DNA of 64,000 nt from Cephalopachus bancanus (GCA_027257055.1 JAPVLO010000003.1:11721501-11785500); one strand, 5' to 3'; shown: positions 46,480 to 58,420, counted from the first letter of the stretch. Program-made: numbers and translations. Notes: generated by a model from the letters alone, not told the origin.

Positions 46480-46720
46480 GAGAGAAATTATGACCGACAA
46501 GTGCCTCCCGGCCATATAATCTGTGGCGGCACACTGAATCCTGACAGCAGCCCCTACTCCAGGTTGGAGTGAATAAGAGGATGCAGAGGGAACTAAATTT
46601 ACCAGGGAGGTGAACTGCCTCGCCTGAGGCCACACAGTCAGGAAGTGGCAGCTGGGATCTGAACCCAGGACTCTAGCCCCCAAGCCCTGCACAACTTTGC
46701 TGCCTCAGAGACTGTGAGGG
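46480..46720 (-). mobile_element. MIR relic
   Basis: 'ggccacacagtcaggaagtg' and 'ggatctgaacccaggactct'. Long antisense copy. Confidence 0.8.
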
Positions 46721-46789
46721 AGAAAGACTGAAGCCGGGGCTAAGAAGAAGGTCAAGTGGATTAGTGAGGAGGCTGGGGGAAGGGAGGAA

Positions 46790-47090
46790 CAGGGAAATAT
46801 ATAAAGAAATGCACACAGTTATTGCCTCATTCAAGCAAATGAATCTCGCTCATGTGGTAGAAAATTGTGCAATATGGATTGTGAGGCCTGCGGGGTGAGA
46901 ACACCCCTCCCTCCTACAGCCTCTAACTAAAGGTCTGATTGTTGGACCATGTTTTCCCACCACCCTGATCAGATGTATCGAAATGGCCATTTTCCTTATC
47001 TAACCATATCTCACTGGGAGTTTCACAAACTCACATACGCCATCCCGCCACAGGAAGCAAGGGGCAAAGGGACACACTCTGTCTGTGACA
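46790..47090. other. Candidate conserved non-coding block
   Basis: Repeat-free. 'tttccttatctaaccatatc' contains a TTATC core. Weak evidence. Confidence 0.25.
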
Positions 47091-47105
47091 TTATTTATTT
47101 ATTCT

Positions 47106-47256
47106 TTCTTTATTTTAAAATTTAAAAATAGAGGTGGGAGAGGGGGTGTCTTGCTTTGTTGCCCAGACTGGTCTTGAACTCCTGGCCTTAAGCAATCCTC
47201 CTATCTTGGCCTCCCAAAGGGCTTGGACTACAGGTGTAGGCCACTGTGTCTGACCT
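47106..47256 (-). mobile_element. Free left Alu monomer (FLAM-like)
   Basis: 'gtgtcttgctttgttgccca' to 'tgtaggccactgtgtctgacc'. No right arm. Confidence 0.85.
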
Positions 47257-47269
47257 CTGTCGTTTTAGT

Positions 47270-47440
47270 GCTTTCTTCAGAGTTTAGTGCTTCCTTCAGA
47301 GTTATTGCCGTTTTCATTACTCAGATGAGGATGCAAGTGCAGAGAGTTTATGACACTCACCCAAGGTCAAAGAGCTGACAGTGGTGAAGCCCGACTTGGA
47401 GTCTGGGTCTTCCAGTTTCCAGGACTCATCTCTTTCTGTT
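47270..47440 (-). mobile_element. MIR relic
   Basis: 'tcagatgaggatgcaagtgc' and 'cacccaaggtcaaagagctg'. Confidence 0.75.
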
Positions 47441-47484
47441 GTCCTAGTCTGAGGACTGCTGAAGAATGTGTTCCCATGTATTTT

Positions 47485-47660
47485 CCAATTCAGTGGTCAT
47501 TATAACCTTAGAAGTTCAGGGTGTTGTGTTCTTAGTGTCCCCATTTTACCGAAGGGAATGTCATCAAGGAGGTTAAGTGATTTCACTGAGACCTCCCAGC
47601 TGTTTAGTGTATGTTAGAACTTGTACCTGAATTCTCTAGGCACTAACTTCCTGTCCTCCC
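47485..47660 (-). mobile_element. MIR relic
   Basis: 'cattataaccttagaagttc' and 'ccattttaccgaagggaatg'. Confidence 0.7.
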
Positions 47661-47680
47661 TGCTGTATTAAATATTAAAA

Positions 47681-47974
47681 GGCTGGGTGCAGTGGCTCAA
47701 GCCTGTAATCTCAGCACTTTGGGAGGCCGAGGCGAGAGGATTGCCTGAGCCCAGGGGTTCGAGACCAGCCTGGGCAACTTGGTGAGACCTTGTCTCTATA
47801 ATAAATTGAAAACTTAACTGGGTGTGGTAGTGTGTGCCTGTAGCTCCAGCTACTTGGAAGGCTGAGGCAGAAGGAGCGCCTGAGCCCAGCAGGTTGAGGC
47901 TGCGGTGGCCATGAGTATGCCACTGCACTCCAGTCTGAGTGACAGAGTGAGACACCAACTAAAAAAAAAAAAAA
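47681..47974 (+). mobile_element. Alu SINE, sense, dimeric
   Basis: 'ggctgggtgcagtggctcaa' to 'gacaccaactaaaaaaaaaa'. Confidence 0.95.
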
Positions 47975-47997
47975 TTTTAAGAACAGAATTCCCCAAC

Positions 47998-48095
47998 TTT
48001 TCATCCTTTCATCCTTCCATCCAACCATCCTCCCTCCCTCCCTCTCTTGCTTCCTTTCTCCTTCCCGGAACCTTCTATCCACCCATCCATCTTTC
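47998..48095. repeat. (CATC)n / (CCCT)n simple repeat
   Basis: Pyrimidine-rich imperfect tetranucleotides. Confidence 0.8.
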
Positions 48096-48200
48096 CAATG
48101 CCTACTTTGTAGGAGGTCCTATGCTAAGTATAGGTATAGTACTATAGTGATGGAAATGTTCATCTACCTCCAGGAGCCTGTGGTGTGTTGAAAGAACAGA
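48096..48200 (+). mobile_element. L2 LINE 3' relic
   Basis: 'gcctactttgtaggaggtcc', 'tatgctaagtata', 'ctacctccaggagcctgtgg'. Confidence 0.6.
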
Positions 48201-49008
48201 CAACCAATTACATGATACAGTGTGGATGTAAATGTGGCAATAGATATCTGTAGATAGAGGGAGATTAGGTCTGCCCACTTGGTTGGGGGAGGTGATGATA
48301 CTTTGCCCCTGCTTGTTGAATACTTTGTTTTGAACAGTGTGTTCTGAGTGTATTTTTCAAAATCTCCTAATTGAATGAGGCACCTGCCTCTGTGGCATCC
48401 TAGTGGGCAGTGGCTGAGCAGGAAGTCATCCTCCGTGCGAATTAGGTTAATTTGGTGAAAATGAAATGAATAGCTCTGTAATCTGGGGTGATGGGAAAGC
48501 CCAGGTAGCACAAGCCACACTTGTTGCAGAAGCTGCTCATCGGATGGTGACCTTGGGGCTCTAGCTGGTTACGTAAACCATCCTCAGGTGAGAACTAATC
48601 AGAGCTCACCCCACTCTCAGGGGCTGGGCTGCCTCTTCTCATTAGGATCCCAAGTGCATTTCTGGGGCTGCCCAGACATGTAGAAAGGGCTCCTTTTCTG
48701 GAGTTCACAGGTCCTAGGAGGACCTAGGGTGAACTTCAGTGACCTGTGAATACTTGAAATTGGATGCAAAATGTTGCGTGTGTATGTATATGGTCTGTTT
48801 TCTGGGAGAAGCTTTAATCAATTTTCAAGAGGGTCCCTGAGTGAAATAATGTAAAGAACTAGTGATGTAGTTTCTGGTTCCTATCAAAGTGAAGTTTTAA
48901 TTCAGGAAGTCTGGGGTGAGACACAGGACTCTGTTTTATTAATTTTGTCTCTAGATTTCCAGTGGTTCTAAAGCCCCGTCAATCTTGGGAACCATTGATT
49001 CAACTAGA
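48201..49008. other. Unique DNA, no gene recognised
   Basis: Nothing recognisable; 'aggtgagaactaatcagagc' near 48588 is AT-core text without further support. Confidence 0.4.
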
Positions 49009-49165
49009 ACACTACTCAAACTTTAATAAGTCTATGAAGCCCTTGGGGATCCTGTTAACATGAGAGATTGTTTCAGTAGGACTGAGGTGGGGCTACACGT
49101 TCTGTATTTCTAACCAGCTCCCAGGAGATGCTGCTAGTGGGTGGATACACTTTGAGAAGTGAGGG
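49009..49165 (-). mobile_element. MER5A DNA transposon relic
   Basis: Antisense order of the non-autonomous hAT element: 'actcaaactttaataag', 'tttcagtaggactgaggtgg', 'atttctaaccagctcccagg', 'cactttgagaag'. Confidence 0.75.
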
Positions 49166-49852
49166 TCTAAGGTCCGTCATAGGACACTGGTTAGATTCAG
49201 ACCACATCCAATTCCTTTGCTTGGAATTCAGGTTAACTACTCAAGCCACTTTCCTTTGAGGAATGGGATTAGAGGGAAGTTAAGAGATTTCTTGGGGAGT
49301 GTAGAGTATATCCCAGCCCCAAATTTCATTTCTAATGGCAGAAGGGAAAGGAGAAAGAATAAGTCTAAAGTTGGATAGACTTATGTATAAATCCAGGCCC
49401 CTCTATTGATCATTTCTGTGTATTATTAGGGATGACAGCAGCTACACATAACAGAATGATTGACTGACAGTGGCTTAAACCAATAGTGGTTTATTTTTTT
49501 CAGGCATAACAAAAAGTCTTTTGGTTGTGCTGGAATTCTTGGGTCATTGAGGACCAGGGTTCTTTTGTTCTTCTGCTCACTTTCTCTAGCATGTTACTCT
49601 TGGGGGAGAAAATAATATATCTCCCAGCCTCTTGTCAGCATTTTAGGCGGAAAGAAGAGGGTGCTGGTCGGAATCATGGTGCCTACACATCCCTAGCTGC
49701 AAAGAATGTTGGAAAGCTATTTTGAGCATTTCCAACTTCTGTTCTGGAAAGCAGGTTTCAGAAATGTTATCAGGTCAGCTTTCAATGTTATCTCCCATAT
49801 CATGTGATTCTAGGCAATTCACTAAAGCTCACTGAGCATCAGTTACTTACAG
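49166..49852. other. Unique DNA with weak MIR traces
   Basis: 'ttctaggcaattcactaaag' near 49808 and 'ataaatccaggcccctctat' near 49387 are MIR-like. No gene. Confidence 0.4.
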
Positions 49853-50030
49853 CAGTGATTCTCAAAGTGTGGTGTGAAGTTCTCAGACCAGCAGTAACAG
49901 CATTATCCGGAAACTTGAGTCCCACCCCATACTTACCAAGTCAGCAAGTGTAAGGGTGGAGTCCAGCAATCTGTGTTTTAACAAGTCTTCCAGGTGATTT
50001 GGATGCTCACTCAAGTTTGAGAAACACCAC
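49853..50030 (+). mobile_element. MER5A DNA transposon relic
   Basis: 'cagtgattctcaaagtgtgg' opens and 'caagtttgagaaacaccac' closes; 'cagcaatctgtgttttaaca' in the body. Terminal inverted repeats are recognisable. Confidence 0.88.
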
Positions 50031-50202
50031 CTTAAAAATTTCTGGAAAGACTAAGTAAGATGATTACTTCGGGCACTTGACACTCAGAGAGTGCCCGTAA
50101 CTTACAGCTCAGGAAATCACATCTTAGACTAAAACAAACTGTGAAGTCTATTTTATTGAAATGCTGACTTGGAAAATAAGTTTAGAAAATATTTAATAAA
50201 GA

Positions 50203-50483
50203 GGCCAGGAACGGTGGCTCACGCCTGTCATCTCAGCATTTTAGGAGACTGAGGCAGGAAGACTGCTTGAGCCTGGGAGTTCCAGACCAGCCTAGGCAGT
50301 ATAATAAGATCTATCTTTATAAGAAATATAAAAATTAGTCAAACATGGTGGTGCACATGTGTAGTCCCAGCTACTCGGGATGCTGAGGTAGGAGGATCTC
50401 TTGAAACCAAGAGGTCAAAGCTGCAGTCAGCCAGGATTGTGCCACTGCAATCCAACCTAGGTGACAGAGTGAGACCTGGTCTC

Positions 50484-50518
<35 letters not shown>

Positions 50519-50519
50519 G
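50203..50519 (+). mobile_element. Alu SINE, older copy, sense
   Basis: 'ggccaggaacggtggctcac' to an A15(GAAAA)4 tail. Flank text TTAATAAAG / TTCAATAAAG. Confidence 0.95.
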
Positions 50520-50611
50520 ATTCAATAAAGAATTTCCAAGATTTGTTCTGACTAGTGTATCAATCCTCCAGTCCCTAGAATCCTTTGAGAATCTGTTAAT
50601 CAAGGGCACAC

Positions 50612-50613
<2 letters not shown>

Positions 50614-50645
<32 letters not shown>
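50614..50645. repeat. (CT)n microsatellite
   Basis: About 16 CT units, the longest dinucleotide run seen in the window. Confidence 0.92.
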
Positions 50646-50650
<5 letters not shown>

Positions 50651-50699
50651 TACACAAAGGCTACAGAGTTGAAGAAAGTTTGAGAGAGTTGGTGATTCC

Positions 50700-50972
50700 T
50701 TTATTTATTAAAAGTTATAGCTTTATTGAGATCTAATTCACAGACCATAAGATTCACCCTTATAAGTACATAATTCAGTGGTTTTTAGCATATTCACTGA
50801 GTTGTACCACCATAATCACTATCAAACTTCACAACATTTTTATCGCTCCTGAAAACCTCCTACCCATTATCAATTGCCCTCTAGTCTCTGTCTGATCTCC
50901 TTTCCTTGCCTCTGGCAACCACGAAACTACTAATCTCGCATCTGTTTCTAAGGATTTCCTCTATTTATTTGT
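50700..50972 (-). mobile_element. L1M-type 3' UTR relic, antisense
   Basis: 'agctttattgagatctaatt', 'cataattcagtggtttttag', 'tctggcaaccacgaaactac' match old L1 3' UTR text. Confidence 0.85.
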
Positions 50973-50989
50973 TTACTTATTTAATTTTT

Positions 50990-51578
50990 TTTTTTACTGA
51001 CTCATTGATTAGGAGGAATTCCAAGATTAATAATTGACATCATTGATGAAGATATCAAAATGATAAGACTAAAATCCAACATGAGTTCATCCTGTGATAT
51101 AGCTACCAGTGAAAACAGTAACAGCAATGATGATATTGTTTATTGTTGTCAACAAATGTGGTTCTGCTGTTCTACTGGGAATGAGAACCCTTGGGTCAAT
51201 TATTATACATCTACAGCTTTAAGTTTCCTCTGGAAGGTGTAGAAGCTGACCTTCCCTGGACGGTCTCTAGGGGCTTCTGGTTCTGAGAGTCTAACTTGCT
51301 GTTTTGTGCTAGTTGGAGCCAACCAGAAGTTCTGTCACAGCTTTGGGTCTTGTAATGTAAGTAGAAATGACTGGTGGACGTCCACTGAGGTGGAAGTAGA
51401 TGGCCAGGTTCGAGAAGGGCCTGAAACCCTGGCAGAAGAAATGGGTGTGTTACTTTGAAGGAAGGGAGAAGCCGGAAGTACAAGAGCCTTGGCTCAAAAT
51501 CTCTATCCTGGGCACAGGAAGCAGATAGATTCTATGGGACTCAAAGGCAGAGCTATGACTAATAAAAGAAGTGATATG
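50990..51578. other. Unique DNA, no gene recognised
   Basis: AT-rich to 51240, then GC-balanced. No repeat or exon read. Confidence 0.4.
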
Positions 51579-51870
51579 GTCAGGCACAGTGGCTCTCGCC
51601 CGTAATCCCAGCACTTTGGGAGGTCAAGGTGGAAGAATTGCTTGAGGACAGGATTTCAAGATCAACATGGACAACACAGCAAGACCTTGAATCTCCAAAG
51701 GAAAAAAAAAAAATTAGTGGGCATAGTGGCTGGCGCTTGTAGTCCCAGCAACTCAGAAGGCTGAGGTGGAAGGATCACCAGAACCCAGGGAGTCAAGGCT
51801 GCAGTGAGCTGTGACTGTGCCACTGAACTCCTGCCTGGGCAACAGAGTGAGATCCAACTTAAAAAAAAAA
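51579..51870 (+). mobile_element. Alu SINE, older copy, sense
   Basis: 'gtcaggcacagtggctctcg' to 'gagatccaacttaaaaaaaa'. Confidence 0.94.
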
Positions 51871-52058
51871 GGCAAAAATAAAGAAGCTGGAGATCAAAAA
51901 AGGGAAGGGAGATAAACACAAGGGAAACCCTACAATAGTCAGGTATCAAATGAGGAATGGGTCATTTTGACAGGTAGTGAGTGCCCCATCATTGGAGTGA
52001 TACCCTCGGAATGGTGATTCAGTAAACAATGAGGACTAGAGGACTAGATGATCTTTCA

Positions 52059-52847
<789 letters not shown>

Positions 52848-53166
52848 GGCTGGGCGTGGTGGCTCATGCCTGTTATCCCAGCACTTTGGGAGGCCAAGGT
52901 GGGAGGATTGCTTCAGCTCAGGAGTTCGAGACCAGCCCAGGCAACATATTAAGACGCCATCTCTACCAAAAAAAAAAAAAAAGAAATTATGGGTGTGGTG
53001 GTGCATGCCTGTACTCCCAGCTACTCGGGAGGCTGAGATGAAAGGGTTGTCTGAGTCTAGGAGGCGAGGTTGTGGTGAGCTGTGATTGTGCCAATGCACT
53101 CCAGCCTGGGTGACCGAATGAGACCTTGACTCAAATAAATCAATAAATCAATAAATAAAAGAAAAG
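52848..53166 (+). mobile_element. Alu SINE, older copy, sense
   Basis: 'gggctgggcgtggtggctca' to an (AAATCAAT)n tail. Confidence 0.94.
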
Positions 53167-53214
53167 TCACTTTAAAAAAAATGGAATAGTGGTTAAATAT
53201 ATGAGGCAATGAGT

Positions 53215-53345
53215 CTGGCCAGGCCTTGTTTAAGCACTGACTTGTTTCATCTACTGGAATTTCATGTCAACCTTATGAGAGAGCTACTGTGATTATTGTT
53301 AATTTACTATGGCAGAAATGGAGCCATCACACAGCTCAGTAGTCC
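53215..53345 (-). mobile_element. MIR relic
   Basis: 'ttgtttaagcactgacttgt' and 'tcatgtcaaccttatgagag'. Confidence 0.65.
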
Positions 53346-53995
53346 ATCAGGGGTGGACATTGCAGGCAGAGGGGAGAGCACATGCAAGCAGAGCTTGAAC
53401 AGGTAGGGAGGCTCACTTTTCCTGTGGGCAGGTGGTGAGGAGTGCATGGGAGATGCCTACTCAGGGGAGGACAGACCAGTTCTTGAAGGACCTTGTGTCT
53501 TCTGCTCTGAGACACCTGACTTTCACCCCCTAAGACAGGCAGTGAACTTGAGCCTGTGGGACGTGGGTTTTCTTTGACCTGCCGGTCCTCCTTTCTGTCC
53601 CCAGGGTCTGACCTCCCCCCCTTGACCTTCTCCTCACAAGTGGGTGGTTGTGACTCTAGCAGGGCTCAGAAGGCACCGAGGAGGCCTGTGTCACCTGACC
53701 TGGCCCTAAGAAACTTCACAGGCAAGGCTTTCAATCCCTGGGCCTGACTGCTATGAGGTGAGTCACCTCCCAGCAGGGCCTGCAGCTGCCTGGTCCTCAT
53801 GGATGGAGAACTCCACTCCAGCTCAGCTTTCCAAACCACACACAATTCAAAGACAAGGCCATACAGGAGACTGGTCTTCCTTTGGGGGCCCATGAGAGCA
53901 TCTGGTAATTTAGGCTCTCAGAGACTCTTCCTAAAAAGCTGGACTGTTCAGGCATCTACTCCCAGTGATTGCCATCTTTGGCGGGCGGCTTGTGG
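53346..53995. other. L2-like traces and unique DNA
   Basis: 'cttgaaggaccttgtgtctt' near 53484 resembles L2. No gene recognised. Confidence 0.4.
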
Positions 53996-54062
53996 AATAG
54001 AAAGAGTTAAGGCTTTGGCACCAAATGGGCTAGGATTCGAATACCTGTGGGGCTTTGAATGA
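53996..54062 (+). mobile_element. MIR 5' fragment
   Basis: 'aaggctttggcaccaaatgg' and 'ctaggattcgaatacctg' match the tRNA-like MIR head. Confidence 0.6.
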
Positions 54063-54092
54063 AAATATCGTTTTTCTTTTTGAAAACTATGA

Positions 54093-54377
54093 CAGCTGGG
54101 CTCGGTGGCTCAGCCTGTAATCCTGTGCCTTTGGGAGGCTGAGGTGAGTGGATTGCCTGAGCCCGTGGGTTCGAGACCCGCCTGGGTAGTGAGACCTCAT
54201 CTCTACAATAAATAAAAAAATCAGCCGGGTGTGGTAGCATGCGCCTGTGGTTCCAGCTACTTGGAAGGCAGAGGTGGAAGGATCGCCGGAGCCCAGCAGG
54301 TCGAGGCTGTGGTGGCTGGACGCGGCCACTGCACTCCAGTATGGGTGACAGAATGAGACTCCAACTCAAAAAAAAAA
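54093..54377 (+). mobile_element. Alu SINE, young lemur-type, sense
   Basis: 'agctgggctcggtggctcag' head; GTGGG-TTCGAGA-CCCGC B-box hairpin. Flanks GAAAACTAtGACA / GAAAACTAgGACA. Confidence 0.97.
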
Positions 54378-54502
54378 GAAAACTAGGACAACAATGCTGG
54401 GTTTGTGAGATCTAAGACATAAAAAGTATACACAGGAAGTGTTGGGACCCCCAGGTTTTAATTCTTCATTTTGTATTATTATTCTTTTCTCTTCCTGCCT
54501 TT

Positions 54503-54690
54503 CTTTTTTTGGGAGAGGGGGTCAGGGTCACGCTTTGTTGCCCAGGCTGGAGAGTAGTGGTACATCTTGATTTATTGCAGCCTCAGGTTCCTGGGTTCAG
54601 GCAATCCTGATGCCTCAATCTCCAAAGTAGCTGGGACTACAGGTGCACACCACCATGCCTGGCTAATTTTTTTTTAAAAAAATTTTTTTT
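54503..54690 (-). mobile_element. Right arm of an Alu split by an inverted Alu
   Basis: 'gggggtcagggtcacgcttt' to 'atgcctggctaatttttttt'. Outer duplication ATTATTATTCTT at about 54476-54487 and 55118-55129. Confidence 0.9.
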
Positions 54691-54985
54691 GGCAAGGCAC
54701 AGTGGCTCAAGTCTATAATCCCAGTACTTTGGGAGGCCGAAGCGAGAGGATTGCCTGAGCCTGCAGGTTCAAGACCAGCCTAGGCAGCATGGTGAGACCT
54801 CGTCTCTGCAATAAATCAAAAAAATTAGCCGGGTGTGGTAGCATGTGCCTGTAGTTCTGGCTAGTTGGAAGGCTGAGGTGGAAGGATTGCCCAAGCCCAG
54901 CAGTCTGAGGCTGCAGTGGCCGTGAGCGTGCCACTGCACTCCAGCCTGGATGACAGAGTGAGACTTCAACTAAAAAAAAAAAAAT
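54691..54985 (+). mobile_element. Alu SINE nested in an Alu, opposite strand
   Basis: 'ggcaaggcacagtggctcaa' to 'gacttcaactaaaaaaaaaa'. It sits in the A/T linker of the antisense Alu around it. Confidence 0.94.
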
Positions 54986-55117
54986 TTTTTTTTAAATAGA
55001 GATTAAGTGTTACTGTGCTGCCCTGGCTGGTCTTGTACTCCTGGTCTCAGGCAATCCTCCCGCATCTGCCTCCCAAAGTGCTATGATTACAGGTGTGAGC
55101 CACCATGCCCAGCCTGC
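54986..55117 (-). mobile_element. Left arm of the split Alu
   Basis: 'aaatagagattaagtgttac' to 'gtgagccaccatgcccagc', completing 54503-54690. Confidence 0.9.
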
Positions 55118-55129
55118 ATTATTATTCTT

Positions 55130-55400
55130 AGCAGAGCCACTAACAGAGTGTCTTGAAGAAACATCCCCTCCCTGGGTCCCAGAGAGTGAGTGGAGTTTAT
55201 GATGGTCCCCTGGCTGTTGGGTCCACCCGGTTTCTTGAGCAGACAGATGTTTGGACTGAACTTCACCCTCTGCACAATGAGGAAACTTGTTTTAAAGGCC
55301 TCACTTGTCAAAAAAAGCATCGTAAAACAGACTTAATGAGACCTCTGGATACAGTGGGGCCATGTGACTGGCTGCTTGGGGTGAAGGGGGCTGGAATTTA
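55130..55400. other. Unique DNA, no feature recognised
   Basis: Two overlapping frames of ~80 codons on opposite strands without a domain. Confidence 0.4.
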
Positions 55401-55610
55401 GGCCTCTGAAGGCACAGGCCGGCCACTCTGCACTCCTGGCTCGTCCCAGGCCGTGTTCTGTGCGCTCTGCCCGCCCCTTCCTTAACTTCCCTGATAAAAT
55501 GCTTACTTGGATATTGTTCTGAGATGATTGATTGTTAAATGCCCTGCAAATAGAAAACCAGGCTGCTAAGTCACACTCAAGTCTAGGAAATCCTCTAATG
55601 CTCCAGTAGG
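55401..55610. other. Candidate conserved non-coding block
   Basis: 'cttccctgataaaatgctta', 'gatgattgattgttaaatgc' and 'aaccaggctgctaagtcac' give a repeat-free AT-rich block next to a GC-rich one ('ctgcccgccccttcc'). Function inferred. Confidence 0.3.
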
Positions 55611-55654
55611 CTTCTTCTGAATAGAAGCAAAGCAGCAGAATCCATCTAGGCCAC

Positions 55655-55712
55655 GTCCTTCACTTTTAAAATGGGGAGACTGAGTCTTGAAAGGGGAAAT
55701 CACTTGCATGTT
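55655..55712 (-). mobile_element. MIR fragment
   Basis: 'aaaatggggagactgagtct' pattern only. Confidence 0.55.
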
Positions 55713-55920
55713 ATGTATATTTTACCACATCCAAAAAAAGAGACAAAAAGGAGAAAAGAAAAGGAAGAAAAATGAACGGAGAGGCCCCTCTAGACCCAGG
55801 AGAATGGCTGACTTCCTGGGACTGATGCTGAGTTGAAGCCTCTGGACTCTCTTCCTCCCTCTGCCTCTTGGCTAGGTGGTCACTGATCCAGGATTCCATC
55901 TCAGGAATTTTAAAGATGAG

Positions 55921-56038
55921 CACACTGTGCCTGTAATCCCAGCAATTTGGGAGGCCAAGGCAGGGGGATTGCTTGAACCCAGGAGTTCAAAATCAGTCTG
56001 GGCAACATAGGGGGACCTCGCCTCTACAAAAAAAGTAG
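55921..56038 (+). mobile_element. Left arm of an Alu split by a younger Alu
   Basis: Head lost; starts 'tgcctgtaatcccagcaatt' and runs to 'cctcgcctctacaaaaaaag'. Right arm resumes at 56332. Confidence 0.9.
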
Positions 56039-56331
56039 GCCGGGTATGCTGGCTTATACCTGTACTCCCAGCACTTTTGGAGGCGGAGGAGAGGATTGCC
56101 TGAACCCAGGGGTTGGAGAACAGCCTGGGCAACTTGGCGAGACCTCGACTCTACAATAAATCAGAAACTTAGTCGGGTGTGGTAGCGCATGCCTGTAGTT
56201 CCAGCTACTTGGAAGGCTGAGGCAGAAGGATCACCTGAGCCTAGCAGGTTGAGGCTGTGATAGCCATGAGTGTGCCACTGCACTCCAGCCTGGGTGACAG
56301 AGTGAGACTTTGACTCAAAAAAAAAAAAAAA
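56039..56331 (+). mobile_element. Alu SINE nested in an Alu, same strand
   Basis: 'ggccgggtatgctggcttat' to 'gactttgactcaaaaaaaaa'. Confidence 0.94.
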
Positions 56332-56460
56332 TAGCAGGGCATGGTGGTGTCATCTGCAGTCCCTACTTGGGAGGCTGAGGCAGGAGGATCACTTAAATCC
56401 AAGAGTTTGAGGCTGCAGTGAGCTGTGATCATGCCACCTCTCTCAGCCTGAGCAACAGAG
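56332..56460 (+). mobile_element. Right arm of the split Alu
   Basis: 'tagcagggcatggtggtgtc' to 'ctcagcctgagcaacagag'. No A-tail remains. Confidence 0.88.
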
Positions 56461-56467
56461 CACACTG

Positions 56468-56770
56468 AGGCCAAGGGAATGAAAAATACCTTACATCCTG
56501 GACTCTGCTACAGAGACAGAAGAAACCGCTGATGGCTACCCACAACCCCTGACCTCTGCTTGCCTGTGGTCAGCTTCTGAACGTGTAAGGTATTTGTTAA
56601 ACTTTGTGATCCCTTACACTATTAGGAAAATTTAGATTTCAAAGTGAAGGAGTTATGGGGGGTACTTTGGCCTCTCCAGGACTGAGAGGGCAAGGATGGG
56701 TGTTTCCTTGTTCAACTGGCTACTCCAGGCTGAATCCCGAATTTCCTTCCTTATCTCTTTGCTTCCTGTT
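56468..56770. other. Unique DNA, no feature recognised
   Basis: No repeat or exon was read on either strand. Confidence 0.4.
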
Positions 56771-56777
56771 CCCTATA

Positions 56778-56850
56778 GGCTTAACCCTTTTCCTGGTACA
56801 TAGTGGGTGCTCCATAAATATTTGCCTAATGAACGAACGAATGAATGAAT
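56778..56850 (+). mobile_element. MIR/L2 3' end with (GAAT)n
   Basis: 'cctggtacatagtgggtgct' and 'ccataaatatttgcctaatg' then GAAC/GAAT units. Confidence 0.7.
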
Positions 56851-57935
56851 CGCATTATGTGTTGCCTTGTGTGAACACGCTAGTTCCTCTGGATGCTGGC
56901 TCTTGCTTCTCAGGGACAAGGCCTTCTCCTTCCCTTCAGCCTGCAGGGCTTGGCACAGTGCCCTGGCTGGAAAAGGCAATCGTGGGCACATGCTGGACAA
57001 GTGCATGCATGGGCTTCTTTTTGGGCTGCTGGTGCTGAATCGCCTGCTTGGTTTGGACCATATACAAATTTGGGGCCGGCTTCTGGAAACGTTCTCATCT
57101 TTGTGCATCTATAAAGGTGTTCCCGTTTTTTTTTTTTCTGACCTCACAGCCACCCGACCTCTGCAGCGGAGTCCTTGTTATCTGTGAGTGAACTCAGCCC
57201 TCTGAGCATCCTGCAGGCTCTGACCTCACTGAAGGAGAACTGGAAACCAAGGGAGGGGCTGGAGGCGTGGGTGGCAATTCAGTGCCAGGGAAAATAGGTC
57301 TTCGGTCAGGAGGAAATGCAGACAGTGACTGTGGAGTGGTGCTCACTACACAGTGCTCGATAACCTTGAGAACACTGTGCTCGTTCCCTGAATGTGTGGG
57401 CTGATATTAGTGAAAATTGGTTAGAAAGAATTAAACCCATTTGTAAGTATTGGAGATCGTGCTCCTGCAAACTCCTAGCAGGTGTAGTTTTAGCAAGTGA
57501 GAGAGTGCTTTTTTTTTTTCCCATGTAAGAAGTCACAGGGAGTCCAGTCTATGGTTTGCATGTGTCATAGTGTCGGGTGCCCAGACTCCTTTTATCTTAT
57601 TGTTATTCTCAAGGTCACCTCATGGTCTAAAATGCCTGCTGGAGCTCCAGCCATTAAATCTGCATTCCAGAAAGCAGGAAGGAGGAAAGGCAGAGATCAG
57701 AAAGAGTATATTTTAGGTACACTTCCTGGAAGTTGTATACAACTTTTCCAACTATATTCCATTGGTTAGAACTTAGCTACTTGGTCAAACACTACGGCAA
57801 GAAAGGCAGTAATTTACTCTGGGTGGTCACGTACCCAGCTCATTTCCTGGGATTTTATTACTGAGAGAGGAGGGGAGAACCAGTGCTGGAGGGCAATTAG
57901 AGTCAGTACCACAGATATGAGTTTGTCTCTCCTCT
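56851..57935. other. Longest Alu-free unique stretch of this part, no gene recognised
   Basis: Frames of 73-127 codons in several phases overlap at 56655-57187 but show no domain. A TATAAA at about 57110 has no supporting context. Confidence 0.4.
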
Positions 57936-57939
57936 ATTC

Positions 57940-58060
57940 TGCCCTTCCAAACCTCTGGGCCAGGTGGTATTATCCCTGATTTAGTGTTAAGGAAATGGAA
58001 TGGCTTGACCCAGGTCACACAGTTAGGTATCAAAGGGTCTGAGATTTGAATCCAGATTTG
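57940..58060 (-). mobile_element. MIR relic
   Basis: 'ttgacccaggtcacacagtt' and 'gatttgaatccagatttgtc'. Confidence 0.75.
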
Positions 58061-58120
58061 TCTAGAATATAAAATCTGGGTTGTTCTCATGTCTAGAATA
58101 TAAAACTGAGTTGTTCTCAT
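58060..58120. repeat. Tandem duplication, ~31-base unit, two copies
   Basis: 58060-58090 and 58091-58120 share GTCTAGAATATAAAA...GTTGTTCTCAT with one indel and one change, at the head of a MIR. Confidence 0.9.
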
Positions 58121-58126
58121 GACCTG

Positions 58127-58420
58127 CTTTTTTTTTTTGAGACAAGGTGTCACTCTGTCGTCTAACTTGGAGTGCAGTGGTGTGATCTGGACTCACTACA
58201 GCCTCGATTTCCTGAACTCAAGTGATCCTTCCATTTCAGCCTCCTCAATAGCTGAGACTACAGGTGTGTGCCACCACACCTGCCTAATTTTTAAATTTTT
58301 TGTGCAGATGAAGTCTCACTATGTGGTCTAGGCTGGTCTTGAACTCCCAGGCTCAAGCAATCCTCTCATCTCGGTCTCCCAAAGTGCTGAGATTACAGGC
58401 GTGAGCCACCGTGCCCAGCC
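58127..58420 (-). mobile_element. Alu SINE, older dimeric copy
   Basis: 'gagacaaggtgtcactctgt' to 'gtgagccaccgtgcccagcc'. Confidence 0.95.

Noticed and set aside
47998..48095. Regular CATC/CCCT spacing, considered as a CRISPR or satellite array
   Set aside because: Units are 4 bases and imperfect: an ordinary simple repeat beside an L2 end.
55918..56467. GAGCACACTG on both sides of the split Alu at 55921-56460, as a target duplication
   Set aside because: The right-hand copy may simply be the diverged Alu end ('gagcgagac'), and there is no A-tail, so it is not counted as proof.
56655..57187. Overlapping frames up to 127 codons, possibly a gene
   Set aside because: All phases are open by chance in a GC-balanced stretch; no domain and no start context.
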